Positions 46,277 through 56,527 of a stretch of DNA of 64,000 nucleotides are shown piece after piece. The position numbers were made by a program, and so were the translations under genes. Numbering within the stretch: position 1 is the first letter of the stretch; each line of letters begins with the position of its first letter. This DNA is from Sphingopyxis sp. YF1. GTDB lineage: Bacteria > Pseudomonadota > Alphaproteobacteria > Sphingomonadales > Sphingomonadaceae. The notes beneath the pieces were generated by a model that was not told where the DNA came from, made no database searches, and saw only the letters and a program-made list of their open reading frames with translations. The stretch spans positions 248,001 to 312,000 of the forward strand of contig NZ_CP033204.1 of NCBI RefSeq assembly GCF_022701295.1, written 5' to 3'.

Positions 46277-47248
46277 CTACAGCCAGCCGATATGCTTGAA
46301 GCGCCAGAAGACAAGCGCCGAGCCGCCGAAGATCAGCCCGAGCGCGTAGGGGTAGCCGAGTTTCCAGCCGAGTTCGGGCATGAAGTCGAAGTTCATGCCG
46401 TAGATGCCGGCGATCGCGGTCGGCACCGCGAGGATCGCGGCCCAAGCGGCGAGCTGGCGGGTGATGACGCCCTGGCGCTGCTGTTCGAGCAGCCCGTTGG
46501 TCTCGATCACCGAAGCTGCGATGTCGCGCAGACTGGTCAGGCGGAATTCGGCGCGCTGGACATGATCCCATATGTCGCGAAAGAAGGGGCGCACCGCGGC
46601 GTCGATATTGGGCAGGTCGTCGTCGGTCGCGAGCCGCCCCGCGACTTCCTTCATCAGGCCGACGAGCCGCTGGAAGCGGATGATCTCGTGCCGCTGGGCG
46701 TAGAGATGGCGGATTTCGACTGCGTCGAGCGGGGTGTCCATCACGCTTTCCTCAAGCAGCAGCATCCGGTCCTCGATTGCGTCGATGACCGGGAAATAGC
46801 CGTCGATGATGAAATCGAGGATCGCATAGAGGACATAGTCGGGGCCGTGCGCGAGCTTGGCGGGCAGGCTTTCGAGCCGCGAGCGCACGGCCGTGTGGGT
46901 ACGCGCCGAGCCGTGGCGGACGCTGACGAGGAAGTGCGGTCCCGCGAAGATCGCGGTCTCGCCGGGCTCGATCGTGTCGCCTTCGAGGTTGGCGGTGCGC
47001 GCGATGACGAAGAGCTGGTCGCCATAGGCCTCGACCTTGGGCAGCTGGTTCGCCTTCAGCGCATCCTCGACCGCGAGCGGATGAAGGCCGAAGCGCTTCG
47101 CGATGGCCTCGAGTTCGCCGGGCGTCGGTTCGTAGAGGCCGAGCCAGAAGAAGTCGTCGGCGTCGCAATTGTCGGAGACGATGTCGTCGGGACCGAGCTC
47201 GCGCACGAGCTGGCCATTGTTGTAGTGGCGGGCGGCCATGATCGGCAT
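46277..47248 (-). CDS. corA: CorA-family magnesium/cobalt transporter
   Basis: A 323-residue CorA channel. The large cytoplasmic N-terminal domain (AARHYNNGQLVRELGP...LKANQLPKVEAYGDQLFVIARTA) precedes two C-terminal helices. The pore motif YGMNF lies at the end of helix 1 (AIAGIYGMNFDFMPELGW) and a basic C-terminus (FWRFKHIGWL) follows helix 2. It forms pentamers and takes up Mg2+ or exports/imports related divalent ions. A start nine bases downstream (MAARHY) is an alternative. It is convergent with the GST operon. Confidence 0.93.
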   Translation of the reverse strand: MPIMAARHYNNGQLVRELGPDDIVSDNCDADDFFWLGLYEPTPGELEAIAKRFGLHPLAVEDALKANQLPKVEAYGDQLFVIARTANLEGDTIEPGETAIFAGPHFLVSVRHGSARTHTAVRSRLESLPAKLAHGPDYVLYAILDFIIDGYFPVIDAIEDRMLLLEESVMDTPLDAVEIRHLYAQRHEIIRFQRLVGLMKEVAGRLATDDDLPNIDAAVRPFFRDIWDHVQRAEFRLTSLRDIAASVIETNGLLEQQRQGVITRQLAAWAAILAVPTAIAGIYGMNFDFMPELGWKLGYPYALGLIFGGSALVFWRFKHIGWL

Positions 47249-47339
47249 CGGCAGGGCTTCCGTGGCTGGGGTCCGGTCCTAGATAGGCTGCCCGGCCGGG
47301 AAGGAAAGTGGGCGCGTCGCGTCTACGTGCGCGCGGACG

Positions 47340-48254
47340 TCAGAATTTGACGGTGAAGCCCGTTGCGGCGAGGAAATGAAAATCATCCTTGTCGCGCGCC
47401 GGATCGTTCGAATCGCGCCACTGGCGGCGCAGTTCGAAATCGAGCGTCAGATCTTTGTGCAACCTGCTGACGAGCGGGGTGAAATTCGCCCCGACGCCGG
47501 CGCGAACACGCCATTCCTTGCGCTTTTCGGTCCCGACCAGAACATGGTCGAAGTGCGACCGGTCGGCGCGCAGCCGGACGCCGAAGCGCACGGCCCGCGC
47601 GACGGTGCGGCCAATCAGGTCGGCCCGCAGCGTATATTGGGTGAGTTCGCGTGCATCGTCCGACGACCAGCCGTGCATCACCTCGGCGCGCACGTCCCAG
47701 CTGACACCCGGGGTGTTGCTGCACGCGCCAACTATCGACGCCGGGCGTGCGGCATGGTCGCACATGATCGTACGGACGTCGACGAAGCGCAGGCCGACGG
47801 TGAGGTCCTGCCCTTGGCGCGCCCGCGAGTCGAAAAAGCCATCGTAGAAGACCGAATGGCGGAACTTGGCATAGGGGCGCCACTGGTCGTTCACCGCGGC
47901 GTCGGCGAGATCGTTCGTTTCGGCAAGCGTGAGCTTGTGCAGCGACCGGATCGCGTCGCCGCCGACCCGGATTTCGTAGAAGCGCGCGCTGGTCGGGGCC
48001 TGATCGTCGAACTTCTGGGGCGCCGAGCTGACCCCCATAGCGAGCGCGATTCCCTGACTGTGCCAGATATTCTTCTTCGACACCTCGAGCGTCGCGACAT
48101 ATTCGCCCTCGTCGACGATATCCTCGTCGAGGTCGAACGCATCATCCTGGGCAAAGGCGGGTGTGGCATCGAGCTTCAACTGGACCTGAAGCGGGTCGGC
48201 GAGAGCCGGCACGGGTGCGAGGCACATCAAGGAAATGAGCGCAATAATACGCAT
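47340..48254 (-). CDS. Secreted beta-rich protein, probable outer-membrane hypothetical
   Basis: A 304-residue protein with a signal peptide (RIIALISLMCLAPVPALAD). The mature part is rich in alternating hydrophobic strands (GQDLTVGLRFVDVRTIMCD, YTLRADLIGRTVARAVRFGVRLRAD as outlines) and ends in FLAATGFTVKF, a C-terminal aromatic typical of outer-membrane beta-barrels. I recognise no named family. A purine-rich AGGGGGAGAA stretch precedes the start. It is monocistronic, 90 bases upstream of corA on the same strand. Confidence 0.7.
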   Translation of the reverse strand: MRIIALISLMCLAPVPALADPLQVQLKLDATPAFAQDDAFDLDEDIVDEGEYVATLEVSKKNIWHSQGIALAMGVSSAPQKFDDQAPTSARFYEIRVGGDAIRSLHKLTLAETNDLADAAVNDQWRPYAKFRHSVFYDGFFDSRARQGQDLTVGLRFVDVRTIMCDHAARPASIVGACSNTPGVSWDVRAEVMHGWSSDDARELTQYTLRADLIGRTVARAVRFGVRLRADRSHFDHVLVGTEKRKEWRVRAGVGANFTPLVSRLHKDLTLDFELRRQWRDSNDPARDKDDFHFLAATGFTVKF

Positions 48255-48516
48255 GTGAATTTCTCCCCCTGCTTGTTGCCGACCCCAATTTTTTTGAATG
48301 CGGTAAATATAGGAGGGATGATTTGCAGCGAAAATGCAAAATAATATTGGGCGTATCGCGCGCCTTTTCGGGCCCGGTCAGGCGCACGAGGTTTTGCGGC
48401 GAGGCGGGATCGCGGGCGTTCGGTCGCGCTACCGAACGAAGGTCCGGAGCATCGTGCGTTCAGTTCGCATCGCGCTCGGGCTCAGGGCGAACGGGTGATA
48501 TGAAACGCGCGCCGCC
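48255..48516. other. Gap with an interspersed repeat fragment
   Basis: A 262-base gap between the 3' end of the MocR gene and the start of the beta-rich secreted protein. The first ~80 bases are AT-rich leader. From 48443 to 48497 a fragment with GGAGCATCGTGCGT and CTCAGGGCGAACGG matches the repeat unit at 8713-8765. I see no gene. Confidence 0.55.
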
Positions 48517-49878
48517 TTAGATCACGCCGGCCCCGCGGTTGCCGGCCGACAGCTGCATTTCGAGCATCGTCAGTCCGCGCGCGAGGTCTTCGCGGGTGAT
48601 CGCGCCGCCCAGAGAGACGCGCAGCGCCGATCCGCCGTCCTCACCCGCAGCGAAGGCGTCGGCGGTGATCGCGGTCAGCCCCGCGGCGCGCAGCACGCCC
48701 GCGAGTTGCCCCTGATCGATCCCCGCGGGCAACGGAACCCACAGATGATAGCCGCACGGGTGCGCGGCATAGCTGCCGCCGGGCAGGATCGACGCGGCGA
48801 TCGCCTGCCGGGCCTTCGCCTCGGCGCGCGTTTCGGCGACCAGCCGGTCGTAGCTGCCGTTGTCGAGCCAGTGGGTGACGAGCGCGGCGTCGAGCGGCGG
48901 CGCCATCACGCTGGTTGCATGGACTTCCGCTGCGAGCGCGAGCGCGTCGCGCATCGACGGCGCGCGGACATGTGCGACGCGCAGAGCGGGCGACAGGATC
49001 TTCGACAGGCTGGCGACGTAGAAGCCGAGGTCGGGGGCGAAGCTGGTCACCGGCGCGAGCGGCTGTTCGGGCAACTGGCCGTAGGCGTCGTCCTCGATCA
49101 GCCGCACGCCGTGCCGCCGCGCGACCGCCGCGAGGGCACGGCGTTCGTCGGGATCGAGCGTGTGCGTCGTGGGATTGTCGATGGTCGGCACCAGATAGAG
49201 TGCGGCGACCCGGGTGGTGCGGCACAGCGCGTCGAGCGCATCGGCACCGACGCGATCGAGCGGCGCGAGGCGCAGCCCGGCCTTTCGCGCGAGCGCGAGA
49301 AAGACCGAATAGACATGCGTGCCGCAGGCGACGACATCGCCGGGCCGCAGCGTCGCGGCGACGATGGCGTGCAGCGCGTTCTGCGCTCCTGCGGTGACGA
49401 TCACCTGATCGGGGTCGCTCGCAAGGCCGAGCCGGTCGAAGATCGCCGCACCCGCGGCGCGGTCGGCGGCGCGCCCGCCCGCCGGCGTATAATGGAGCCG
49501 CGCGCCGGCCCCCGGCGCGCGCAGCAGCGCGCTTGCCGTGCGTTCCCATGTCGCGAGCAGCGAGCCGCCGGCGACCTCGGGGGGCATGTTCATCCCGGTA
49601 TCGAGCGGGGGGGCGCCAGCGGGGATCATTTCCTGCGCCAGCACGAAGCTTCCCGCGCGGCCGCGCGCGCCGATCAGCCCGCGCCCGCGCGCCCGGTCAT
49701 AAGCCTTGGTGACGGTGGTGAGGTCGACCCCGAGTCGCGCGGCCATGTCGCGCTGCGGCAGCAGCCGGTCGCCGGCGCGCAGCCGCCCGCTTTCGATCGC
49801 AGCCGCCATCGCCTCGGCGATCGCAAGATATTTGGCGCCCGTGGTCCGGGCGAGGTCGGGAACCCATGCCTCAGCCAT
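48517..49878 (-). CDS. MocR-family GntR/aminotransferase-like regulator
   Basis: A 453-residue fusion. An N-terminal GntR winged helix (ARTTGAKYLAIAEAMAAAIES, LLPQRDMAARLGVDLTTVTKAYDRARGRGL as outlines) is joined to a class-I aminotransferase fold that binds PLP. The PLP Lys lies in FYVASLSKILSPALRVAH, and the Asp/Tyr of the cofactor pocket in VAALYLVPTIDNPT and IEDDAYGQL. MocR proteins use PLP or its amino-acid adducts as effector rather than as a catalyst. Its start overlaps the DUF983 stop by 8 bases. Target genes may include this operon. Confidence 0.9.
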   Translation of the reverse strand: MAEAWVPDLARTTGAKYLAIAEAMAAAIESGRLRAGDRLLPQRDMAARLGVDLTTVTKAYDRARGRGLIGARGRAGSFVLAQEMIPAGAPPLDTGMNMPPEVAGGSLLATWERTASALLRAPGAGARLHYTPAGGRAADRAAGAAIFDRLGLASDPDQVIVTAGAQNALHAIVAATLRPGDVVACGTHVYSVFLALARKAGLRLAPLDRVGADALDALCRTTRVAALYLVPTIDNPTTHTLDPDERRALAAVARRHGVRLIEDDAYGQLPEQPLAPVTSFAPDLGFYVASLSKILSPALRVAHVRAPSMRDALALAAEVHATSVMAPPLDAALVTHWLDNGSYDRLVAETRAEAKARQAIAASILPGGSYAAHPCGYHLWVPLPAGIDQGQLAGVLRAAGLTAITADAFAAGEDGGSALRVSLGGAITREDLARGLTMLEMQLSAGNRGAGVI

Positions 49879-50326
49879 CGCTGTCGCCGACTGCCTCCCC
49901 TCTCGTGCGCGAATCCTTCACGCGCGCGTTGAGCTCGGCCCACAGCGCGCCGGTGCCGGCTTCCTGCGCCTTGTTCACATATTGCGAGGCGACGAGCCAG
50001 CCCTTGATCGGCTGCAGCGCGAGCAGGCAGGGGACGATCATCAGCGGCCCCGACACGATCAGGTGCCCCCACCAGGGCGGATTGAGCGCGACCTCGAACC
50101 AGACGACGAGGAAGAGCAGCGGAAAGGCGATGAAGCAGAGCGAAAAGAAGGCCGGGCCATCGTCGGGGGTCGCGAACTCATAGTCGAGTCCGCAAACCTC
50201 GCAGCGGTCCGCGACCTTGAGCCAGCGCCGGAACATCTTCCCCTCGCCACAGCGCGGACAATGACCATGGAGCCCGGTCCGGTAGATCCAGAGCCATTTG
50301 TCGCGTCCTTCGAGTTCGGTCGTCAT
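49871..50326 (-). CDS. DUF983 membrane protein with two zinc-ribbon CxxC motifs
   Basis: A 151-residue protein. HGHCPRCGEGKMFRRWLKV and DRCEVCGLDYEF are two CxxC knuckles forming a rubredoxin-like zinc ribbon, followed by two membrane helices (FFSLCFIAFPLLFLVVWFEVAL and LIVSGPLMIVPCLLALQPI). DUF983 proteins are widespread in alphaproteobacteria; a role near cytochrome oxidase assembly has been suggested only by linkage elsewhere. Here it is the first gene of a two-gene operon with the MocR regulator. Confidence 0.87.
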   Translation of the reverse strand: MTTELEGRDKWLWIYRTGLHGHCPRCGEGKMFRRWLKVADRCEVCGLDYEFATPDDGPAFFSLCFIAFPLLFLVVWFEVALNPPWWGHLIVSGPLMIVPCLLALQPIKGWLVASQYVNKAQEAGTGALWAELNARVKDSRTRGEAVGDSDG

Positions 50327-50338
50327 CGTCCGATGTCC

Positions 50339-50367
50339 TGCATGATACCGTGCATAAATCCATGCAC
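50339..50367. promoter_or_regulatory. TGCAT repeat/palindrome upstream of the DUF983-MocR operon
   Basis: GTGCAT (50350-50355) and ATGCAC (50362-50367) form an inverted repeat with a 6-base spacer, and another TGCAT lies at 50339-50343, 12 bases before. The cluster is 13-41 bases upstream of the DUF983 start, in an AT-rich window. MocR regulators bind paired short repeats near their own promoters, so this is a candidate operator. Confidence 0.45.
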
Positions 50368-50426
50368 ATTACCATACATAATATTCCAGCGACGCGAAGT
50401 CCAGAGGCGAACGCAAAAGCGCGCGG

Positions 50427-51485
50427 TCAGCAGGCGGGCACGGGTACCGTCGCCGCGGGCCAGCGCAGCTCGTAGGTGACGAGGAAACCGTCATGGTCCG
50501 ACAATCGCGGGCTGTCGGGGCGGCCGTCGAACATCGCCTCGACGCGCAGCGGCCGGATCGCCAGCCGTTCGCCGTTCGCGAAAAATTGCAGGTCCTGCGT
50601 GTCCATCCAGGGTTCGTCGCCGTCCCATGACAGCGCGACCTGGCATCCCGATGCGGGATCGATGCACACCTCGTGCACCAGCGCGAGCGGATGATGCGCC
50701 GAAAATCCCTCCCACCGCGCCTCCGAATGGCGCATGTTGAAATCGCCGCCGAGGATCAGCGGGTTTTCGGGCGCCTGCGTCCGTGCGATGAAATCCGACG
50801 CAGCGAGCGCCTGCCGTGCATGCGCCGCGAGGTTGCGCGGCTCGGCGACGCCCGACGCCGCGCGCGAATTCATGTGGGTGTTGTAGACGTCGACGAGCCC
50901 GGGCACGCCGGGGAGATGGAGGCGCGCGAGCATGACGCCCTTGTTCGCGAGACAGTCGAGCCCCGCGCAGGCGCGGCGGCCATAGGCGTCGGTTTCGACC
51001 GCGACGATCGGGTAGCGCGATGCGATCGCGATCCCGCTGCCGAGCAGGCGGATGCCGACCTCGCCCTTCAGCGGCTTCGCTGACCCCGGCATCCGTCCGT
51101 TGACGGCGTCGGGCGGGTCGAGACGGCGCGGCCCGGGCGCGATGGCGGGATAGCCGCTCGCCGCGACCGCGCGCTTGGCGGCGGGGCTGAACATCTCCTG
51201 GAACAGCACGACGTCGGGGGCGGTGCCTGCGGCGTTCATCGCCGCCAGCCGCGATCCGATCTGTGCCAATTGGCGCGCGCGGCCCTTGCGCGCCGGCCAG
51301 CCGAGGCCTTCCAGATTGTAGGTCAGGACCGACAGCGTCGCGGTCCGGCTTTCGCCGTCGCTCCGCACCGGCGCGGCGGGCGCGTCGGCGCACGCCATCA
51401 CGCGCAGCGGCGGCGTGGAGCCGCAGGCGCCGAGCAGCAGGGCGCTGGCGATGATCGCGATCGTCGGGGATTGCTTTCGGGTCAC
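50427..51485 (-). CDS. Lipoprotein endonuclease/exonuclease/phosphatase family protein
   Basis: A 352-residue protein with a lipobox (IASALLLGACGS), so it is probably anchored to a membrane outside the cytoplasm. The DNase I-like (EEP) fold is seen in LSVLTYNLEGLGWPARKGRA, DVVLFQEMFS (metal Glu), VYNTHMNSRA, PLILGGDFNMRHSEARW (Asp and Asn) and RLSDHDGFLVTYELRW (catalytic His in SDH). Phosphodiester or phosphomonoester substrates are possible, including lipids. A GTG codon starts the gene. It is divergent from the phosphoribosyltransferase. Confidence 0.87.
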   Translation of the reverse strand: MTRKQSPTIAIIASALLLGACGSTPPLRVMACADAPAAPVRSDGESRTATLSVLTYNLEGLGWPARKGRARQLAQIGSRLAAMNAAGTAPDVVLFQEMFSPAAKRAVAASGYPAIAPGPRRLDPPDAVNGRMPGSAKPLKGEVGIRLLGSGIAIASRYPIVAVETDAYGRRACAGLDCLANKGVMLARLHLPGVPGLVDVYNTHMNSRAASGVAEPRNLAAHARQALAASDFIARTQAPENPLILGGDFNMRHSEARWEGFSAHHPLALVHEVCIDPASGCQVALSWDGDEPWMDTQDLQFFANGERLAIRPLRVEAMFDGRPDSPRLSDHDGFLVTYELRWPAATVPVPAC

Positions 51486-51572
51486 CGGACCGGCCTTTAT
51501 CGCGGCCGATGCGATCCGTCACCGGTTGCGAGACGGATTGGCGGCGCCGCGTCGCGGGTCTATGTCTCCGCC

Positions 51573-53166
<1,594 letters not shown>

Positions 53167-53186
53167 ACCTGCTGGCGCCGCCGGGT

Positions 53187-53717
53187 TCAGCGTTGCCGGG
53201 CCGGGACTCGCAATTTCAGCCCGTGGAGCCTGACGACGCGGTCGTCGACGCACACCGGCGCGGCGATCAGGCGGATCCATCGCCGCCGGCCCCGTGCCGG
53301 CTGGATCTGCGCATCGAGCGTGAAGCCACGCCGGTGGCGGATCGCGTAGGCGCGAAGCCGTTCCATCGCGACGCGCGAATCGGTGCAATAGAGCGCCGCC
53401 GTTTCGTCGCGCGAGATGCGCGCGCCGTCGGGCAGGCCGAACAGCGCATAGACTTCGGGCGACCAGCTCAGGCTGGCGGTGTCGAAGTCATAGGCCCAGG
53501 TACCCGGTGCGGGCAGCGACGGCAGCGCGCGGCGGGCATGATCGGCCATCGCCGAACTGGCGTCGAGAACGGCGTCGGGCAGCAGCTGGCCGAGCGCGAA
53601 GTGACGCTCGCGCTCGTAGATCGGCCAGCTGTGATGGATCGGCAATGGTTCGGTATGTTTCACAGCCTCGCTATCCCCCGGGCGACGCAGCCTGATCGCT
53701 GCGCCATAACAAGACAT
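53187..53717 (-). CDS. Single-PAS-domain protein
   Basis: A protein of about 176 residues with one PAS-like sensor domain: GTWAYDFDTASLSWSPEVYALFGLPDG, then a PAC-like GFTLDAQIQPARGRRRWIRLIAAPV (as outlines). There is no output domain, so it must act through a partner or be a remnant. The ATG at 53717 gives an 11-base gap from the MFS gene; a GTG at 53663 is an alternative giving 158 residues. It lies downstream of the efflux operon on the same strand but shares no obvious function with it. Confidence 0.65.
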   Translation of the reverse strand: MSCYGAAIRLRRPGDSEAVKHTEPLPIHHSWPIYERERHFALGQLLPDAVLDASSAMADHARRALPSLPAPGTWAYDFDTASLSWSPEVYALFGLPDGARISRDETAALYCTDSRVAMERLRAYAIRHRRGFTLDAQIQPARGRRRWIRLIAAPVCVDDRVVRLHGLKLRVPARQR

Positions 53718-53728
53718 GCGGATCCGCT

Positions 53729-55282
53729 CTAGTGCGACGCGCCCATCGACACTTGCTTGGGCAGCGGCGCGCACCAGACCGAGGCGGCGGCGATCAGGAA
53801 GACGACGCCCGCGGCGAGGAACAGGTGGAGCACCCCGATCGTCGATGCCTGTACCTCGACCAGCCGCTCGATCGCGGCGCGCGCCTGTTCGAGCGTCAGC
53901 CCGGCGCGCTGGAGCATGTCCATCGTGCCGCCGGTGTCGTTCATGCTGCTCACCATTTCGGATCGCGCGACGCGGCTCTGGCTGTCCCACGCGGTCGTCG
54001 CGACCGCGGTGCCGATCGCGCCCGACAGGGTGCGCAGGAAGCTCATCAGCCCCGCCGCCGAGGTCTGCTTGTCGGCGGGCACGCTCGACAGCGCGAGCGC
54101 GGTCAGCCCGACGAAGAAGAAGGGCATGCCCATGCCCTGGAGCAGGTGCGGCAGCGCGAGCGTCCAGTAATCGACGTCGGCGTTCCAGCTGGCGCGCAGG
54201 ATCGAGACAAAGGCCATCCACAAGATGCCCGCGCTGATCGAGATGCGGATGTCGATCTTGCCGATCAGCCCCGCCGCGACCGGCGACAGCAGCACCGCGA
54301 ACACCCCGATCCATGCGACGATATAACCCGTATCGGTCGCGGTATAGCCCGCGACCTGCTGGAGCCAGAGCGGCGTCAGCACGACCTGCGAGAAAAAGGC
54401 GCCGAAGCCGAGCGAGATGGCGATCGTCGCGAAGCTGAACCCCCGGAAGCGGAAGACGCGCAGGTCGACGACCGGATTGGCGTCGGTGAGTTCCCAGATG
54501 ACGAAGGCGACGAAGCTGAGCGCGGCGACGATCGCCAGCGTCACGATCCACGCCGACCCGAACCAGTCGTGCTCGCGCCCGGTGTCGAGCATCAGCTGGA
54601 AAGCGCCGACCGACAGCACGAGCAGGATCAGTCCGACGGTGTCGATCCGTGCCTTGGCGCGTTTGGTCTCGAACGGCCCGAGCAGGCTCGCGACGCCGAA
54701 GAAGCAGATCGCGACGACGGGCAGGTTGATGAAGAAGATCCACGGCCAGCTCCAGTTGTCGCTGATCAGCCCGCCCAGGATCGGCCCGAGAATCGGTGCC
54801 GTCGTCGTCGTCATCGCCCAGATGGCAAGGCCTATCCCGGCCTTTTCCTTGGGAAAGATGCGCAGTAGCAGGATCTGCGACAGCGGCATCAGTGGACCGC
54901 CGGCGAGCCCCTGGAGGATACGGAAAAAGATCAGCGCATCGAGCGTACGCGATATACCGCAAAGGAAGGAGAAGAGGCCGAAGCCGACGATCGACCAGAG
55001 GAACCAGCGCACGGTGCCGAAACGCATCGCGAGCCAGCCGGTGAGCGGCACGCTGATCGCGTCGGCGACCGCATAGCTGGTGATCACCCACGTCCCCTGG
55101 GTCGGCGACACCGCGAGCCCGCCCGCGATATGCGGCACCGACACATTGGCGATCGTCGAATCGAGCACCACGACGAAGTTGGCGAGTGCGAGCGCAAAGG
55201 CCGCCGCGATCAGCCTGGCCCCGCGCAGCGGCGCGGGGTCGTCCGCCAGGAGCGCGGATGGCGGCGCGGCGGCGCTAGCCAT
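53729..55282 (-). CDS. DHA2-family (EmrB/QacA) MFS drug exporter
   Basis: A 517-residue proton-driven transporter with 14 predicted helices. Motif A and C features are visible: VVLDSTIANVSVPHIAGGL in helix 1 (DHA2-type motif D1), GWLAMRFGTVRWFLWS (motif A), and LGPILGGLISDNWSWPWIFFIN (motif C with the post-helix SWPWIF). Together with the periplasmic adaptor and outer-membrane protein encoded upstream it forms a tripartite pump for hydrophobic toxicants. The adaptor gene ends 109 bases upstream. Confidence 0.93.
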   Translation of the reverse strand: MASAAAPPSALLADDPAPLRGARLIAAAFALALANFVVVLDSTIANVSVPHIAGGLAVSPTQGTWVITSYAVADAISVPLTGWLAMRFGTVRWFLWSIVGFGLFSFLCGISRTLDALIFFRILQGLAGGPLMPLSQILLLRIFPKEKAGIGLAIWAMTTTTAPILGPILGGLISDNWSWPWIFFINLPVVAICFFGVASLLGPFETKRAKARIDTVGLILLVLSVGAFQLMLDTGREHDWFGSAWIVTLAIVAALSFVAFVIWELTDANPVVDLRVFRFRGFSFATIAISLGFGAFFSQVVLTPLWLQQVAGYTATDTGYIVAWIGVFAVLLSPVAAGLIGKIDIRISISAGILWMAFVSILRASWNADVDYWTLALPHLLQGMGMPFFFVGLTALALSSVPADKQTSAAGLMSFLRTLSGAIGTAVATTAWDSQSRVARSEMVSSMNDTGGTMDMLQRAGLTLEQARAAIERLVEVQASTIGVLHLFLAAGVVFLIAAASVWCAPLPKQVSMGASH

Positions 55283-55390
55283 GATTCAGCTGCCGAATCC
55301 CGTCGCGGCAGACAAAGCGAAGCGATCGCACGCCGGCGATCACCGCATCGCCTTCGGCCCGGCGCGGCGACGGATTGGCGCGATGCACGG

Positions 55391-56527
55391 TCACGTTCCG
55401 CCGCGCGTGTCGATCGTTGCTTCCATCGACAGGCCGACACGCAGCGGATGCGCCTTCAGCTGCTTCGGATCGAGCGCGATGCGCACCGGCAGGCGCTGCA
55501 CCACTTTCACCCAGTTGCCCGTCGCATTCTGCGCCGGGATCAGCGAAAAGGCGGCGCCGGTCCCGCCGGCGATGCCGACGACCCGGCCGCGATAGACGAC
55601 GTCGTCGCCATAATAGTCCGACACAAGCTCGACCGGCTGGCCGATCCGGATCTTGCCGAACTGGCTTTCCTTGTAATTGGCATCGACATAGGCGGTGTCG
55701 ATCGGGACGATCGTCATGATCGGCGCCCCGGCGGCGATGCGCTGCCCCACCTGCACCTGCTTGTTGGTGACGATACCGCCGACCGGCGCGCGGATCACGG
55801 TGCGCGCCAGGTCGAGCCGGGCCTTGTCGAGCCGCGCCTGCGCCGCTGCGACGTCGGGGGCGGTGTCGATCGTCGTTCCGCGCACGAGCGCCTCGGCGGC
55901 GCCAAGGTCGCCGCTCGCCGAACCCTGCGTCGCCTGTGCCGCGGCTATTCCCGCTCCGGCCAGGTCGCGCGCCGCGCGCGCCGATTGCAGCGCCGCGCGC
56001 GCGGCGGTCAGTTCCTCGCCCGACACCGCGCCGGTTCCCGCCAGGCTTTCGCGCCGCGCGAGCTCGCTCTGCGCGCGGGCGACCGCCGCGTCGGCGTCGC
56101 GCAGCCGCGCGCGCGCCTGATTCACATCGGCTCCGCGTGCCGTCACGCGCGCACGGGCGGCGTCGGCGCTGGCGCCCGCCTGGCCGTAACGCTGACGCGC
56201 CTGGCGCAGCGCCGCCTCGGCATCGGCGACCGCGATGCGGGCGTCGGCGTCATCAAGAATGACCAGAATGTCGCCCTTTTTCACCGCCTGCGTGCCCGCG
56301 ACGCGAACCTCGTGGACCGGGCCGGCGATCAGCGCGGTGACGACCGCCGAATCGGCGCCGACATAGGCGTTGTCGGTGTGTACGCGCCCCGCCTGCGTCA
56401 GAACGTACCAGATGCCCCAGCCGGCCGCGATGACGACCAGCGCGATGCCGAAGATGCGGAACAGCTTCCTGCGCTTGGCGCCGCGCGCCGCGTCGGTCTC
56501 GGTCGCCGCCGTATCGTCGGCCATCAT
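55391..56527 (-). CDS. EmrA-like HlyD-family membrane fusion protein
   Basis: A 378-residue periplasmic adaptor. One membrane helix (LFRIFGIALVVIAAGWGIWYVL) is followed by the biotinyl-lipoyl part (RVHTDNAYVGADSAVVTALIAG, VKKGDILVILDDADARIAVAD as outlines), a long alpha-helical hairpin (many Ala/Arg/Gln heptads to ~220), and a second barrel half (TVIRAPVGGIVTNKQVQVGQRI). It links the MFS exporter to the outer-membrane channel. Two ATGs start it; the first overlaps the outer-membrane gene's stop by 4 bases. Confidence 0.93.
   Translation of the reverse strand: MMADDTAATETDAARGAKRRKLFRIFGIALVVIAAGWGIWYVLTQAGRVHTDNAYVGADSAVVTALIAGPVHEVRVAGTQAVKKGDILVILDDADARIAVADAEAALRQARQRYGQAGASADAARARVTARGADVNQARARLRDADAAVARAQSELARRESLAGTGAVSGEELTAARAALQSARAARDLAGAGIAAAQATQGSASGDLGAAEALVRGTTIDTAPDVAAAQARLDKARLDLARTVIRAPVGGIVTNKQVQVGQRIAAGAPIMTIVPIDTAYVDANYKESQFGKIRIGQPVELVSDYYGDDVVYRGRVVGIAGGTGAAFSLIPAQNATGNWVKVVQRLPVRIALDPKQLKAHPLRVGLSMEATIDTRGGT

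Noticed and set aside
49098..49337. Short minus-strand ORF inside the MocR gene
   Set aside because: It is an out-of-frame shadow; the MocR frame is continuous through it with intact PLP-fold motifs.
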